Shown: positions 1-10,689 of the stretch, in pieces
How positions within the stretch are numbered: position 1 is the first letter of the stretch
Layout of the letters: each line of letters starts with the position of its first letter
Source: Acanthochlamys bracteata
Taxonomy: Eukaryota; Streptophyta; Magnoliopsida; Pandanales; Velloziaceae
Direction of reading: 5' to 3'
Assembly: GCA_019914995.1 (NCBI GenBank)
Contig: CM034133.1
Coordinates: forward strand, 3,348,001-3,412,000
Length of the DNA stretch: 64,000 nt
Position numbers and translations under genes: made by a program
The notes under the pieces: generated by a model
Database searches by the model: none
Told to the model about the DNA's origin: nothing
The model's input: the letters and a program-made list of their open reading frames with translations, nothing else

Positions 1-625
1 GCTGGCTCTTTGTTGCGTATGAACGGTATGCAAATTAGGTGACATGCACTTATTATATCTTTAACTAAAAGTGCGATGAATAGGTTAGAGTAGTGTGATT
101 TACATAAACTTTTATAAGGTGCAAGTGAGGATTCGAAACAAGCTGTGCTCTGATGGCTGGCCTTTGATTGCGTATTGCGCAGGTGAGGCGATTCGCGCAT
201 GTTATACCTCTAACTATAAATGTAATGAGTATGTTAAGAGCAGTGTGATTCATATAAATTTCTACAAAATATGAGTAAAAATTCGGAACAAATTGAATTC
301 TGTTAGCTTGCTCTTATTATACAGTAACTGTGCTAGGAGCGAAGTGGTTAGGATTATGAGTGATCAACATACTTGGTGCACGATAGAGTGATCGGAAGAG
401 AAAAAATATAGATGAATCACTATTGAGAGAGAGATTATTGGTTCAAAAAATGAGTAGATTAATCTCATATTGAATAAAAATAAGATAATAAAAAAATTGA
501 TATATTAAAGAGTTATATAATCTATTGGTTTATATTTTTGTATTAAATTGAGCTTTATAATGTTTAGATCGGACTCTTCAGATTCTTTATTTCGGTTAAT
601 TTTTTCGGTATTGTATATCTCAACA
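1..625 (+). mobile_element. TRIM retrotransposon, 3' part: internal domain and 3' LTR
   Basis: The 190-bp LTR at 436-625 begins TATTGGTT (decayed TGTTG) and ends ATCTCAACA. It aligns along its length with the 191-bp LTR at 59134-59324. A purine-rich tract, GAGAGAGAGAT, lies directly before it, as expected of a polypurine tract. The internal domain before it (1-435) carries a diverged tandem repeat of about 155 bp, one copy from about 1 and the next from about 157; the phrase GAGCAGTGTGATTCATAT recurs in altered form. The 5' end lies outside the window. No protein is encoded, as in TRIMs. Family assignment is inference from structure and cross-copy similarity. Confidence 0.75.
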
Positions 626-873
626 ACAACTCTCTGCCAGTGCACTAGTCATTCAATAGCAGCCCTTGCACGGAGAATGAAAAAAAATGACAATTTCTTC
701 AGGAAATTGCTTCTCAAGATGCGCGTGGCATACAAGTAATACGCTAGTACTACATGATGATGTTACTTTATAGACACTCAACAGAGTTACACGCGCTACA
801 GAAACTTATTAAGTTTCATATTATAAGAGATTCAAGCAAACCTGACCGTGTTCTCTTCTGGATGCAATGATTC

Positions 874-1490
874 TTGCTCATAGATTCAAACGTGCCATCT
901 TGTATTCAGTATTATTGTCAATATCTAAGTAAGTTGCAGATGAATATGAAACTAGATCTGGTTTGTTTTGGAGCTTCCTTTAGTGTCGTAGGAGCGATTT
1001 CAGAGCTCCAACAGTTTGGTGAAATCTGCAAAAAAGTTCTTTTCAAGACATTCGAGTTGGAGGATTGGTGTAAAGATGATGCAGTCTCACCTCATATGCC
1101 TCCTCCGTTTATCCTGTATATGAGTTGTGCGAAATTGAGGAATGCTTACTCCAAGATTGTCATCAATTCTGTCTTGGTCAAGGAAATGGGAAAGCTTCCT
1201 TTAGGCAAACATAACATTTATCATCTTGTAAGTTGAATTTAGAACTTCATGATGGTGAAGTTGTTGATTTTACTCATCCAGTACAATAGAGTGTTGTGCC
1301 TGGCTATCAAGTATCAGGAATGCCTTTGACCTCCCTCCTTTCGGTTGGTTCATTTCGCAAAGTTTGTCCTCGGTGATGAGCAGTTCAGCTAGTTGGAGTC
1401 CTTCATGGCCTAGAGCACAAGCAGTTTGGTCTTTCGTATTTATGGATGCTGAAGCTACTTGTTGTTGGGTACAATGGTAACTTAAAAAGT
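874..1490 (+). pseudogene. Degraded coding relic of unrecognised protein
   Basis: An open stretch at 874-1236 reads protein-like, for example EICKKVLFKTFELEDWC and DDAVSPHMPPPFILYMSC. After the stop at 1236 the same plus-strand reading continues with plausible protein text such as GEVVDFTHPVQ, SVVPGYQVSGM and LSYLWMLKLLVVGYNGN, interrupted by three or more stops up to about 1490. Composition is less AT-biased than the surroundings. I do not recognise the family. It sits between two TRIM ends that point towards each other, so it may be an old gene fragment in a repeat nest. Confidence 0.45.
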
Positions 1491-1633
1491 CCTACATAAA
1501 ACAAAGATAGGATTAGAATGTGGTATAGTGAAAAGTTTCTAAAACCGCCCATTTGCTAAGTTTTTAATTTGATTTGGAAGTTTTAGTATATAAGCCGGAC
1601 TTAGAATGAAATGTTTCTCCTCATCTGATGTAA

Positions 1634-2020
1634 CGGTTGGGGAGATAAAAAACTGAAGGAGTTAACCAAGATAAGATAACTAAAAAATCCGATCCATATA
1701 CTAAAAAGTCCAATCCAACCCAAAAGCTTTAAGTCAATAGATTATAGAACTCTCTAGTATATTAATCCTCCTTCTTATCTTATCTTTATTCAATGTAGGA
1801 CTAATCTATTCACTCTTAATTCAACAATCTCTCCTTCAAAAGTAAATCACCCATATTTTCTCCTCATCCAAGCATTCTATCGCGCACCAAATACGTCGAT
1901 CGCTCAGAAACCCAGCCACTTGGCCTTGAGCAACGTTATCGCACATCAAGAGCCATCCATCAAAGCCCAGCTTGCTCCGAATTTTTACTCACACCTTGTG
2001 GAAGCCCATGTGTTCTCTAA
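1634..2020 (-). mobile_element. TRIM retrotransposon, 3' part, inverted copy
   Basis: Read on the minus strand, the LTR runs from TGTTGAATTAAG (1826) to about ATCTCCCCAACC (1634), about 193 bp. It matches the LTRs at 436-625 and 59134-59324. The tract directly upstream, GAAGGAGAGAT, is a polypurine-like sequence, and 1827-2020 matches the internal domain at 1-435 (shared CGATCGACGTATTTGGTGCG-type segment). Its 5' half is not recognisable. Orientation is opposite to the copy at 1-625. Confidence 0.7.
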
Positions 2021-2445
2021 CTCTCATTCAAAGTCTAGATATTTTATTTGGCATAATGTTCTCAATATTTTTTATTCAAAATTTTATTATATTTCAGAAA
2101 AATTTATTTAAAAATATAAACATATAAAAAAAAATATATAAAATTTTTAAAAAAATTTTATTTAAATAAATAATTCAAACATTTTGTATCAGTAATAAAC
2201 TTTTACCCCAGATTTTAACCATGGTAAACTACTTGATAATGGTACTTGAAAAATAAAAATAGTCAATCCTAAAATTTTGAATGAAAAATAAGAGTTCAAT
2301 ATAATTGAAATATAACTTTAACTTTTTTATTTTTATATGACTCAAACTTCAAAATTAAAACCTAATATTACTAAAATTGATGCACTGAGTGTGATAGTCA
2401 ATATGTTAATACCGAATAAGTTTTTTAAAATATAATTAATATTAT

Positions 2446-2730
2446 ATCAATTTTATATAGAACTTATTTTAAATATTCGTAACTAAATTTAATAAAAAAT
2501 AAAAAATAAAATCTTTTAAAAAATAAATTAATTATAGAGTTTAATATTTAAATTTTAATAATTTTTAAAAATATATTAAAAATTAAAAAATATAATAATA
2601 TTAAAAAATATATAAACAAAAAATTTAAAATTAAATAAAAATGTAAATATAAATTACTTATATAATTAAAATATATAATTTGTTCAAATTTTTAATTAAA
2701 AAAATAAATTTACGGACGTTGATCGATTTC
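2446..2730. mobile_element. Decayed AT-rich MITE, GGGCGTGTTT family
   Basis: The body, including TTTTAATAATTTTTAAAAAT followed by TATTAAAAATTAAAAAATAT, is shared with 7242-7546 and 19856-20147. The terminal GGGCGTGTTT repeats are not preserved here, so the borders are approximate. Confidence 0.45.
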
Positions 2731-2749
2731 AAACAGTATAGCTAAACAA

Positions 2750-3165
2750 TTGTTAGCAAAAAAAGAAAGCACCATACTGTTATGTTGATACGGGTGGTTG
2801 GTGGGCAGAGTAGTTCGACGGTATAGCTGATTGCGTAAAGACCGCTGACGCCGGAATATTCGTCTTTTGGCTGACCGATGTCTTCAATCCACGGTAAGAA
2901 CGAGTCGGCGATGATGAAATCATTGGAAGGATTGAGCTTGCAAAGGAATTCTTCAGCGGGTTCGTCCATGCGAGTGAGTACAGCTTCAACGAAGCCAAAG
3001 GAATCGAAGCCCCAGTCTTGTTCGAGAGGAAGGATATTGAAAACAGTTGTGGAAACAAATATCATAAGAAGAAAAGAGAAGGATGGATTTCCATTCTGCC
3101 CTGACGACGACAGTGATGATGACGTGTCGGCGGAGACGGTCGGATGTTGCCTCTGCCGGGATAAG
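2750..3165 (-). pseudogene. UDP-glycosyltransferase relic, UGT87-like N-terminal part
   Basis: Minus-strand pieces follow the order of a UGT87-type N-terminus: PGRGNIRP (about 3136-3160; family motif PGRGHINP), VVRAEW in a second frame (family VVTEEW), NILPLEQDWGFDSFGFVEAV in a third (family SDFVGFVEAV), and FIIADSFLPW (family IVADTYLPW). The next block, KTNIPASAVFTQSAIP, corresponds to RRNIPVASLWTMSAS but lies in another frame. At least three frame changes are therefore needed, and nothing corresponding to the remaining three-quarters (PSPG box, C-terminal domain) follows. It is a truncated, non-functional copy. Family naming rests on recalled motifs. Confidence 0.7.
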
Positions 3166-3581
3166 AATTAAGAAATGACTGTTGCCGTGGGACCCATATT
3201 CAAGGAAAGGGGATTGGCTGGTTAGTCCAATACATGAGCGTTACCTCAGTTTAAAATGTTGAATGGGCCTTCACATGTAGTGGGCTTTCTAAATAGATCC
3301 TTCTATTGCGCTGTTGGGTAGTCTGCTAAGACATTGATAACGAATTAAAGACTATGAGAAAAAGATAAAAAGTACAAAAAAATCAAAGCCTGTAAAAAGA
3401 AAACAAGTTTGTTGATTGCTTATGGTTGTAAGCAAGCAAGAAAGAAGAACATGATTGCATGCGTAGTTGTATATTAGAACGGAGCAAGTCAAATCGAATC
3501 GATACCACTGTTGATGATTTTTTCTTTTTTGGTGTGTGTATTGACAGCAGTAGCAGCTATTAGTAGTGAAATGGTGAGCAG

Positions 3582-4039
3582 TATAGATGCAAAAATGGAC
3601 GAGCCGGGCTGGCTCTGTCCGGTAAAGCAACCAGCTCGGACCAGTCCAGCCTATTTACTCAGTATATATTTAAAATTTATATAAAAAATAAAAATTAAAA
3701 AAATTTTGAAATAAAATAAAAAATAAATATTTTTTATTTCCTAAAATTTATTTTTTAGTAATATAAAAATATTTTTTATTAAAAATTGATCTGATTAACA
3801 ATCAATTTTGATCAGGTCAACGGTTCATATTGACCGATCAACGTTAATCGATCAATATGAACAGTAATCGGACGGACGAGCCACCCGGCAGGTCAATATA
3901 ATCGACCCATCCTGTCTGTAGAACCAGACCAAATCGATCCGATCATATTACTGTTTATCGGATCAGACGGGCCGATAGCCGGACTAACAAATCGGGTCAG
4001 AAGCTGACCCGTTTGGCCCGGCCGATATTTACATCTCTA
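3582..4039. mobile_element. Non-autonomous hAT-type DNA transposon, 458 bp
   Basis: The ends are imperfect terminal inverted repeats: TATAGATGCAAAAATGG...GAGCCGGGC at the left, and a right end whose reverse complement is TAGAGATGTAAATATCGGCC. An exact 8-bp duplication GTGAGCAG flanks the element (3574-3581 and 4040-4047). An 8-bp target duplication is characteristic of the hAT superfamily. No transposase is present, and the interior holds several GATC-rich inverted segments. Confidence 0.85.
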
Positions 4040-4047
4040 GTGAGCAG

Positions 4048-5721
4048 TGATGTGGTTAAAAAAAGGTTTTACGCGGGGTTTGATTGTTCTTCTTTATACG
4101 TTCATTTTCACCACCAGTGAAATGTCTTTCATCATTTCATTCATGTCGATTCCATCCATGCACACGAACCCACACGCTCTCCTGTCATTTCATGTAATGC
4201 CATTTTTTTTTTTTGTTAATGAATAGCTAGCTAGCTAGCTATCCTGAAACTCTTGTGAACATGAGGTTGATGTATGCATGTCTTTCTACGCTTTATTGGA
4301 TTTTGCCCTAAATATTCGTTCTTTTCATATTTGTAGTTTACTTTTTTATTCAAAATTAATTTGTTTTGTACATCAAAATTAATTAAATTATAATAAGTCA
4401 TTTTAAAGTTATTTTTTAATAAAAAACATAGGTAGATTTTATTTATAATATTATACTTTATTTTAATAATTTAGTTTTTAGGATAAAAGAATGTGTTTGT
4501 TTTGCAATTCTTTTATTCTAACTTACTATTTTGTGCTTTTAATAAATTTACAAAATATTTTATAAAATTTTTATAAAATTTTAAAACTATCACAAGTTTA
4601 TATTAAATTTTATTACAAATATATTATTTTTCTAATAAAATTTTATTTAAAAAATATTTTGAAATATATTTTATTTTGAAAAAAAATCTTTTTCTAAAAA
4701 TCACTACTACAACCATCTTTCGCTACAACCTGAGCATGTGGTGTTTCTCTATAACTCCAGTCCAAAAAATCCAATGAGAGCATATTAATTGACCAGAGCA
4801 AAAATAATAATATTATTATTATTATTAAAATAATAAAAAAATATTATATAGAGTTATATATCACCCACAATAAATAAATTTTAAAATAAACTATTAAGTA
4901 TAGGTCTAAAAATAAGTAAAATTTATATTTAATTATAGTTAAAAATGAATGGAAAATAATTCACTGATAGTTATAAATAAATTTAAAAGTGACTTTTTAA
5001 TTTAAAATTTAATTTTGACAAAATTAAAACATTTCCAGAGTCAAAAAGTGTTGGATAAAATATTAATTAGGACCCCGCCACCATGTATATATTTAATGTA
5101 CAGGTTGCTAACTAGCTCAAATGGTCATACATGTAAATTAATATCTGATTTCTTTTGTTTTGACTTTCTTTTTTATATACCTTTTAAAGTATTTTCGAGT
5201 TTTTTTTAGAGAATGATGACGATATCCCTCCGGTCATCTCCAACGAATATTATATTTTATAACTTTTTCTATTAGAAACTATATTATTAAAAAGTTTACG
5301 GAAAATTCTTTTTATCAAAAAATATTATACAAAATTTTATATTTCTATAATTTTTATATAATGAGCTGTGCCTCCTGTTACATATTGGACTGATCAATAT
5401 TTTTTTTGCAGCTTATTTTAAAGTTGGTATGTTAAGGGCATCAAACCTATTTATAAATGTACTAGTCCTAAACTCCTAGTATAATATTAAGATATTGTTA
5501 GGGTTGGGTCAAGATTTTTCTGTGTTATCGAAGAAGAATCAAATCAAATCAAAACAGAAAGAAAGAAAATTAAAAACTCAAAAAAAGAATCTTCAAACTT
5601 AAAATTAAAAAAAAAAAAACTTAACTAAAACATTGATCATCAATATTAGTCATCCAACATTAGTCATACAACGTAGACTTAATTAAACACTCAAATATGA
5701 AATTAAACAACCTTACTGGAA
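4048..5721. other. Intergenic AT-rich DNA, no gene seen
   Basis: No credible coding frame was seen. It holds simple repeats, (CTAG)n near 4224-4241 and (ATT)n near 4806-4826, and long A/T runs. Confidence 0.6.
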
Positions 5722-5967
5722 GGAGTCTGGTAATATTTATGAAATAAAATTTTTTTAAAATAAAAAATATTTTTATTTTTTTTAAAAATAGGTTTTATAT
5801 TTTTATTTTTTTAAAAAAATAAAAATATGTAATAAAAAAATTTTATTTTATAAAATTTTTTTATATTTTTTAAATTTTTAAATAAATTTTTTATATATTT
5901 ATAAAATATATATTAAAAAATATAAAATAAAAAAAAATTAATAAACAGTTTACCGCAAACGGGCTCT
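5722..5967. mobile_element. AT-rich MITE, GGGGCGTTTGG family, decayed copy
   Basis: It carries the family body TTTTTAAATTTTTAAATAAA followed by ATATTTATAAAATATATATT, with degenerate ends GGAGTCTGG and CAAACGGGCTC. The best copy, with intact ends, is at 35718-35977. Confidence 0.5.
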
Positions 5968-6076
5968 AGATATGAAACTACCATATAATTAAAAACCCTT
6001 CTAATGATCACATGATAACTCTGACCATCTCTGAACTTGATACACAAATCTCCAAGCACTTAAATTAACTAATTAA

Positions 6077-6960
6077 CTACTTCCCACCATTAACCTCCAC
6101 TGCCGGTGCAGGAGCAGTTGCAGGAGCAGTTGCAGTAGCAACACGTTCTTGACCAGGATCAGCAGCATAAGCAACGTTTGCAACGTTCAGAAGCATGTGA
6201 CGGACACATTTCGCGTACTCGAGCAACTTGTCGGTTGCCGGGATGATCTCTTTGACCTCCGGCTGAGATTCAAAATCGCGAAGCCATGAGTAAAACAACG
6301 GGAACTTGTCAGCATCGACGAGCTTCACTGAAGCAACGTCTTCGAATACGGCGAGCCAGTACGAACCGCAACCAAGAACGATATCAAGAAGACCGATCTT
6401 ATCGCCGCCGAAGAATCTCTTACCCTTGAACTGTCCTTCTCTGAGCTCTTTCTCAAGAACCATCAGGTTTTCATGCACCTGATCCACAGCAGCCTTCTGT
6501 TCTTCACCTGTTGAAGAAAACACCAACCCCACTGCTGGGCCAAGCTGCATGAAAGATTTAAAATATTATACATGCTACATATTCAGCTCCGATCTATCAG
6601 CTTAATTAAGCTTGGGTAATGCATTACCTTGTCGTCGACAAAGTGGGACCAAAAACGGATGACGGCACGATCGTAAGGATCGGAAGGCACGATCGAAGAG
6701 TTAGGCCAGAGTTCATCAAGGTACTGAAGAATGATTAAGGACTCTGCAATCGGGCGGTCACCGTGAAGCAGAACGGGAACTTTCTTGTAGACAGGGTTGT
6801 ACAGAAGAAGAGAAGGGCTCTTGTTGGATAGGTCTTCCTCAACGTAGTCAAACTGTAGACCTTTGAGCTTGAGAGCAAGCTGGACACGATGAGTGAACGA
6901 GCTCGCCCATGAACCGTAGAGCTTTAGAGGAATTGGAGCTGCTTCTTCCTCGGTTGCCAT
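6077..6960 (-). CDS. Tau-class glutathione S-transferase, two exons
   Basis: Conjugates glutathione to electrophilic substrates in the cytosol. Exon 1 is 6628-6960 (111 codons) and exon 2 is 6077-6544; the single phase-0 intron has GT/AG ends and sits where tau GSTs usually have it. The product is 266 aa. The thioredoxin-like N-terminal domain (about 11-90) shows GSWASSFTHRV with Ser20 as the likely catalytic serine, KKVPVL and the glutathione-binding ESLIILQYLDE. The helical C-terminal domain follows, with FFGGDKIGLLDIVLG. About 30 residues at the C-terminus are an Ala/Pro/Thr-rich tail (ATATAPATAPAPAVEVNGGK), longer than the usual 220-235 aa tau GST. The ATG at 6960 is the first in frame and starts MATEEEAAP. 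Confidence 0.95.
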
Positions 6961-7030
6961 GAAGTTTCTTCTTTCTTACTTCACTCTTGCAGACTTGCGG
7001 TTTTGGAAGATTGGAAGGGTTGGAAAGGTT

Positions 7031-7036
7031 CTTATA
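7031..7036 (-). promoter_or_regulatory. Possible TATA box of the GST gene
   Basis: CTATAAG on the minus strand, about 70 bp upstream of the GST start codon at 6960. The spacing is plausible; assignment is by position only. Confidence 0.35.
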
Positions 7037-7241
7037 GAGTGGAAGATGCTCGTTAGGTCCCACACTTAGTAATGGAACCCTATGCTGATGGACACCATAG
7101 GCTTGTTAGCCATGTAGACTTTGATTATGAAATATTGCTAATGGTACGAATAAATTATATTATTAAATATATATATATAGATACATATATAATTTTATTT
7201 TTAAATTACAAAATTAAATTTAAAATTTTGATTTTTATAAT

Positions 7242-7546
7242 ATGGCGTGTTTTAAATATCTATAACTAAATTTTGTGACAATAAAAAATTAAAATTAAAA
7301 TTTTTTGAAAAATAAAGTAAAAATAAAGTTCAATCTTGATGTTTCAATAATTTTTAAAAATATATTAAAAATTAAAAAATATAATTATATTGAAAAATAT
7401 GTAAATAAAAAAATTAGAACTGAAATTTTGCATGTAAAAAATGAAATTCTGAATTTTTTATATAATTGATATGAACTATTTAAAATTTAAAATTTGATAA
7501 AAAAAATAAAATTATGTACGCTTGAAATACAGCATATTGTTTAAAA
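7242..7546. mobile_element. AT-rich MITE, GGGCGTGTTT family
   Basis: The left end GGCGTGTTTTAAATAT, the body AATAATTTTTAAAAATATAT and the right end CGCTTGAAATACAGC parallel the copies at 2446-2730 and 19856-20147. Borders are approximate. Confidence 0.55.
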
Positions 7547-7549
7547 CGA

Positions 7550-9198
7550 CTGTGAAGAAAAAATCCAAAAGCATCCGTGAGAAGTCTTTAGAAGCAACTC
7601 CAAACAAGTCTCCAAGCTGTCTGAGCTACTGTTTGACAGTATTTTGTAATATATTTTTATTTTTATTTTATATTTTTAAATAATTTTAAATAATATTTAA
7701 TAAATATGTTTAAATTTATTATTTTTAAATAATAAATTAAAATATTTTGTTTAAAATTTTTTTATTGTATAAGTAATTTTCCCGGAAAGGGAAATGAACA
7801 GAACAAGCAGTAAAAAAATCTGCCCAGCGACGTCTTCATTCCCATTCCTTTCAAGATGAATGCGTAAAGCTCCTGTACTGTTCTAACAACGACTGCTGCT
7901 TTAAATGTACATATCCCTTCCTTCTTCACAAACATACGAGCGTATGCTACTACACCATAACCCTCACGCTTCCCCTGTTTCTTTCATTGTCCTATCGGCT
8001 ATCTCCCATAAAAAAGAACACTTCTCTGAAGTGCTGTACTTCTTCTTTTGCCCAAATACGTTTAATAGAAACTGAAACTGAAGTGACATTGAAGAGTGCG
8101 TAGGACACATTGCCCCCCACGTCCACGTTGCAGCAGTAACCAACCAAGTTGCAATGCATAAACCAGATCCAAACAAGAAACCTGGGTAAGTTTTACGACC
8201 CCATGCATTACGTGTTCTCTGCTATAATACATGCGTGATCTGATCTGACCCAATTTAATGGTTTGCCTAGACGAGACAATAGTTTCCTTTCCCTGCGAAG
8301 GATAGCAGTAATGGGTTCACCGTTCACGGAATTTCTTTGAAGAAACTATTTATGTCAAATTGCTACGTGTGAATTTTCTTCCGTTAAGAATTTAATAGGT
8401 TGTGGTTCCCGGATCTGTCTATCTCCTATCAACGAACAAAGTATATTTTTTTAAAAATAAAATTATAAATATAAAACTTTAATAATATAAACGTCTGTAT
8501 CTTTTACCAAACAACACCTTCAACTTCGCAAAATTGAAATGAAGAACAGACTATTAGATTTTTAATCAGATGGTTCACATGCAAACGTACCAACCCCGAG
8601 CCACCGTCTAGCTAGGACATGGTACCATTGCGCTAAAGAAAAAGCATGCCACGGCCTAGCGGAATAACAAACAGAGAGAAATTGATGTACATTTGACTTA
8701 CACAGGGAATCCATGTAGAATTTTCAGAAAAAATAAATGAAGAGGTCTAGACCCAAACGTTGATCCTTTACTGCTAACACTGAAATTGAAACAGGTATGA
8801 ATTTTAGACAAACACGGGGCATGAAAAGAAGTGCCTGATGACCATGGTGAACTTGACCAAGAAACAGGGACCGCTAGTGACATATGAATAAAAGGTCTCG
8901 TAGTTCCTGAGCAAACAAACGATTTAAAGAGGAAACACCACTAGAGCAAGGTTTCTTCTGACAGCATCTCCAATTTAAGACGCGTTTTGAATCACATGAA
9001 ATTCAATTTCGTAAACTAAATTTCAATAAAAATATACGATTTGGTGAGTAAATTTTAGAGTAATAATTAAAATCTATTAAAAAACAATTCAGATTAAATT
9101 TTTATAAAAATGAAATACGATATAATAAAAATAAAATTCAAAATAATAGCTGAAATATGTAAAATAATTAAACTCAATACTTACAAAAAAGTAAACTT
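7550..9198. other. Intergenic, no gene seen
   Basis: The short open frames here (for example 7964-8253 and 8698-8883, minus strand) show no recognisable motif and are probably chance. The rest is AT-rich sequence, including decayed MITE-like stretches near 7630-7770 and 8990-9190. Confidence 0.5.
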
Positions 9199-9200
9199 TA

Positions 9201-9494
9201 GAGCGTGTTTCAATCGCCCGTAACTCCACTTCTTTCGTCAGATTTTGAGTTCCAAACCGTTCATATATTTCAATTATACTAAGAACTCCGAACTCACTTC
9301 TACATGCGAAACTCTAGTTCTAATTTTTTTATTGGCACACTTTCTGATATAACTATATTTTTTAATTTTCAACACACTTCTAAAAATTATTAAAACACAA
9401 ATACTGAATTTCACATTCACTTCATTTTTCAAAAAACTTTACTTTCTACTTTTCACTTTCACGAAACTCAATTACGGACATTTTGAACACGCCC
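9201..9494. mobile_element. Tourist-like MITE, 294 bp, with TTA target duplication
   Basis: The left end GAGCGTGTTTCAATCGCCCG and the reverse complement of the right end, GGGCGTGTTCAAAATGTCCG, form inverted repeats. TTA flanks both sides (9198-9200 and 9495-9497). A TTA duplication with GGGC-type ends fits the PIF/Harbinger (Tourist) class. It lies in reverse orientation to the copy at 19856. Confidence 0.7.
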
Positions 9495-9824
9495 TTAATG
9501 TAATTGAAACACTCTTAGTTAGGAAGCTCTTTAACGACAAGTAGTATCCAAGCGCATCAAATACTTTGGTGCGTTTGATATTTATTTCTCTAAAATTTTA
9601 TTTTAATTTCAGTTAATATTTTTTAATATATTTTTAATAAATATTTAAAAATTTATTTAAAAATAAAAAAATAAAGTTTATTTTTTAAAAAAATAAAAAT
9701 TGTCTCACTGTAGTACTTGGCTGACAAGCTATATAGTGAAAGGAGTGTTGAAGATATTTGATGAGAGCTAAATCAAATATCTTCCATATATGGAAGTGTA
9801 TGGCTGAATGAAGAACTGTTTGAT

Positions 9825-10681
9825 TAGGGGTGAGAATATGGATTGGTGGATCGATTACGGATCAACCCATTTAATAATCGGGTCAAATTTGTTCAATCCT
9901 AACTCAACCTATGAATTTATACAGGTCAAAATTATCAACCCTAACCCAACCTACTAATAACCGGATCAAATTCGAATCGACCCATTTAATAATTAAAATT
10001 ATTAATTATTAATTTTATATTTTTAAACTTCAGCGAAATTATAAGATCAGCTCTAATGAAAGTGCACAAAATTTTTACTGACGAGATATAATTATGTCCG
10101 ACAGAATATGCATTCCTTAACGTCTTCATCGGTCCTTAAAATATCCAAAAAAAGTTATTATTTTTATTTTTTAAAAATATATGATAACAACTAAAATTTA
10201 TGATTATAAATATATATTAATTTCGATAAAAATTTTGATAAACATATCTATCTAACAAAATTTTCATAAAAATCTTTATAGGAACTCTAAATTCGTCATT
10301 AAAAGTACATATATAGTAATACTTTCGATAATATTATAATTTTCATCTTACACTATTTTACTAAAATATAAAAATAAAAAATTAATTATAATATAATATA
10401 ATTTAATAGTTAGTAAATAACTATTATCGATTATTTTTATTTTCAATATTTTATTATACAGTAAGAAAAAATTAAAAGTTGTTCTTTCAAAAAATAACAT
10501 TTTGAATTGATGAGTCAATTTCGGGTTAACCCGGATCGACCCATTTAATAACCGGATCAAATTCGTTCAACCCTAACCCAACCCATATATTTATACGGAT
10601 CAAATTTTTTAACCCTAACCCTGATTAAACAGGTCGATTTCGGATTGAATTTTCAGATCGAATTATATATTGCCACCCCTA
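9825..10681. mobile_element. Non-autonomous hAT-type DNA transposon, 857 bp
   Basis: The left end TAGGGGTGAGAATATGGAT and the right end TATTGCCACCCCTA are inverted repeats. An exact 8-bp duplication TGTTTGAT flanks the element (9817-9824 and 10682-10689). The subterminal regions are rich in CGGATCGACCCATTTAATAA-type repeats, in both orientations. No coding capacity. It belongs to the same family as 43462-44003. Confidence 0.88.
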
Positions 10682-10689
10682 TGTTTGAT

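Noticed and set aside
9925-10625. Telomere-like strings such as AACCCTAACCC
   Set aside because: Only one or two units occur at a time, and they are part of the subterminal repeats of the hAT-type element, not an interstitial telomere array.
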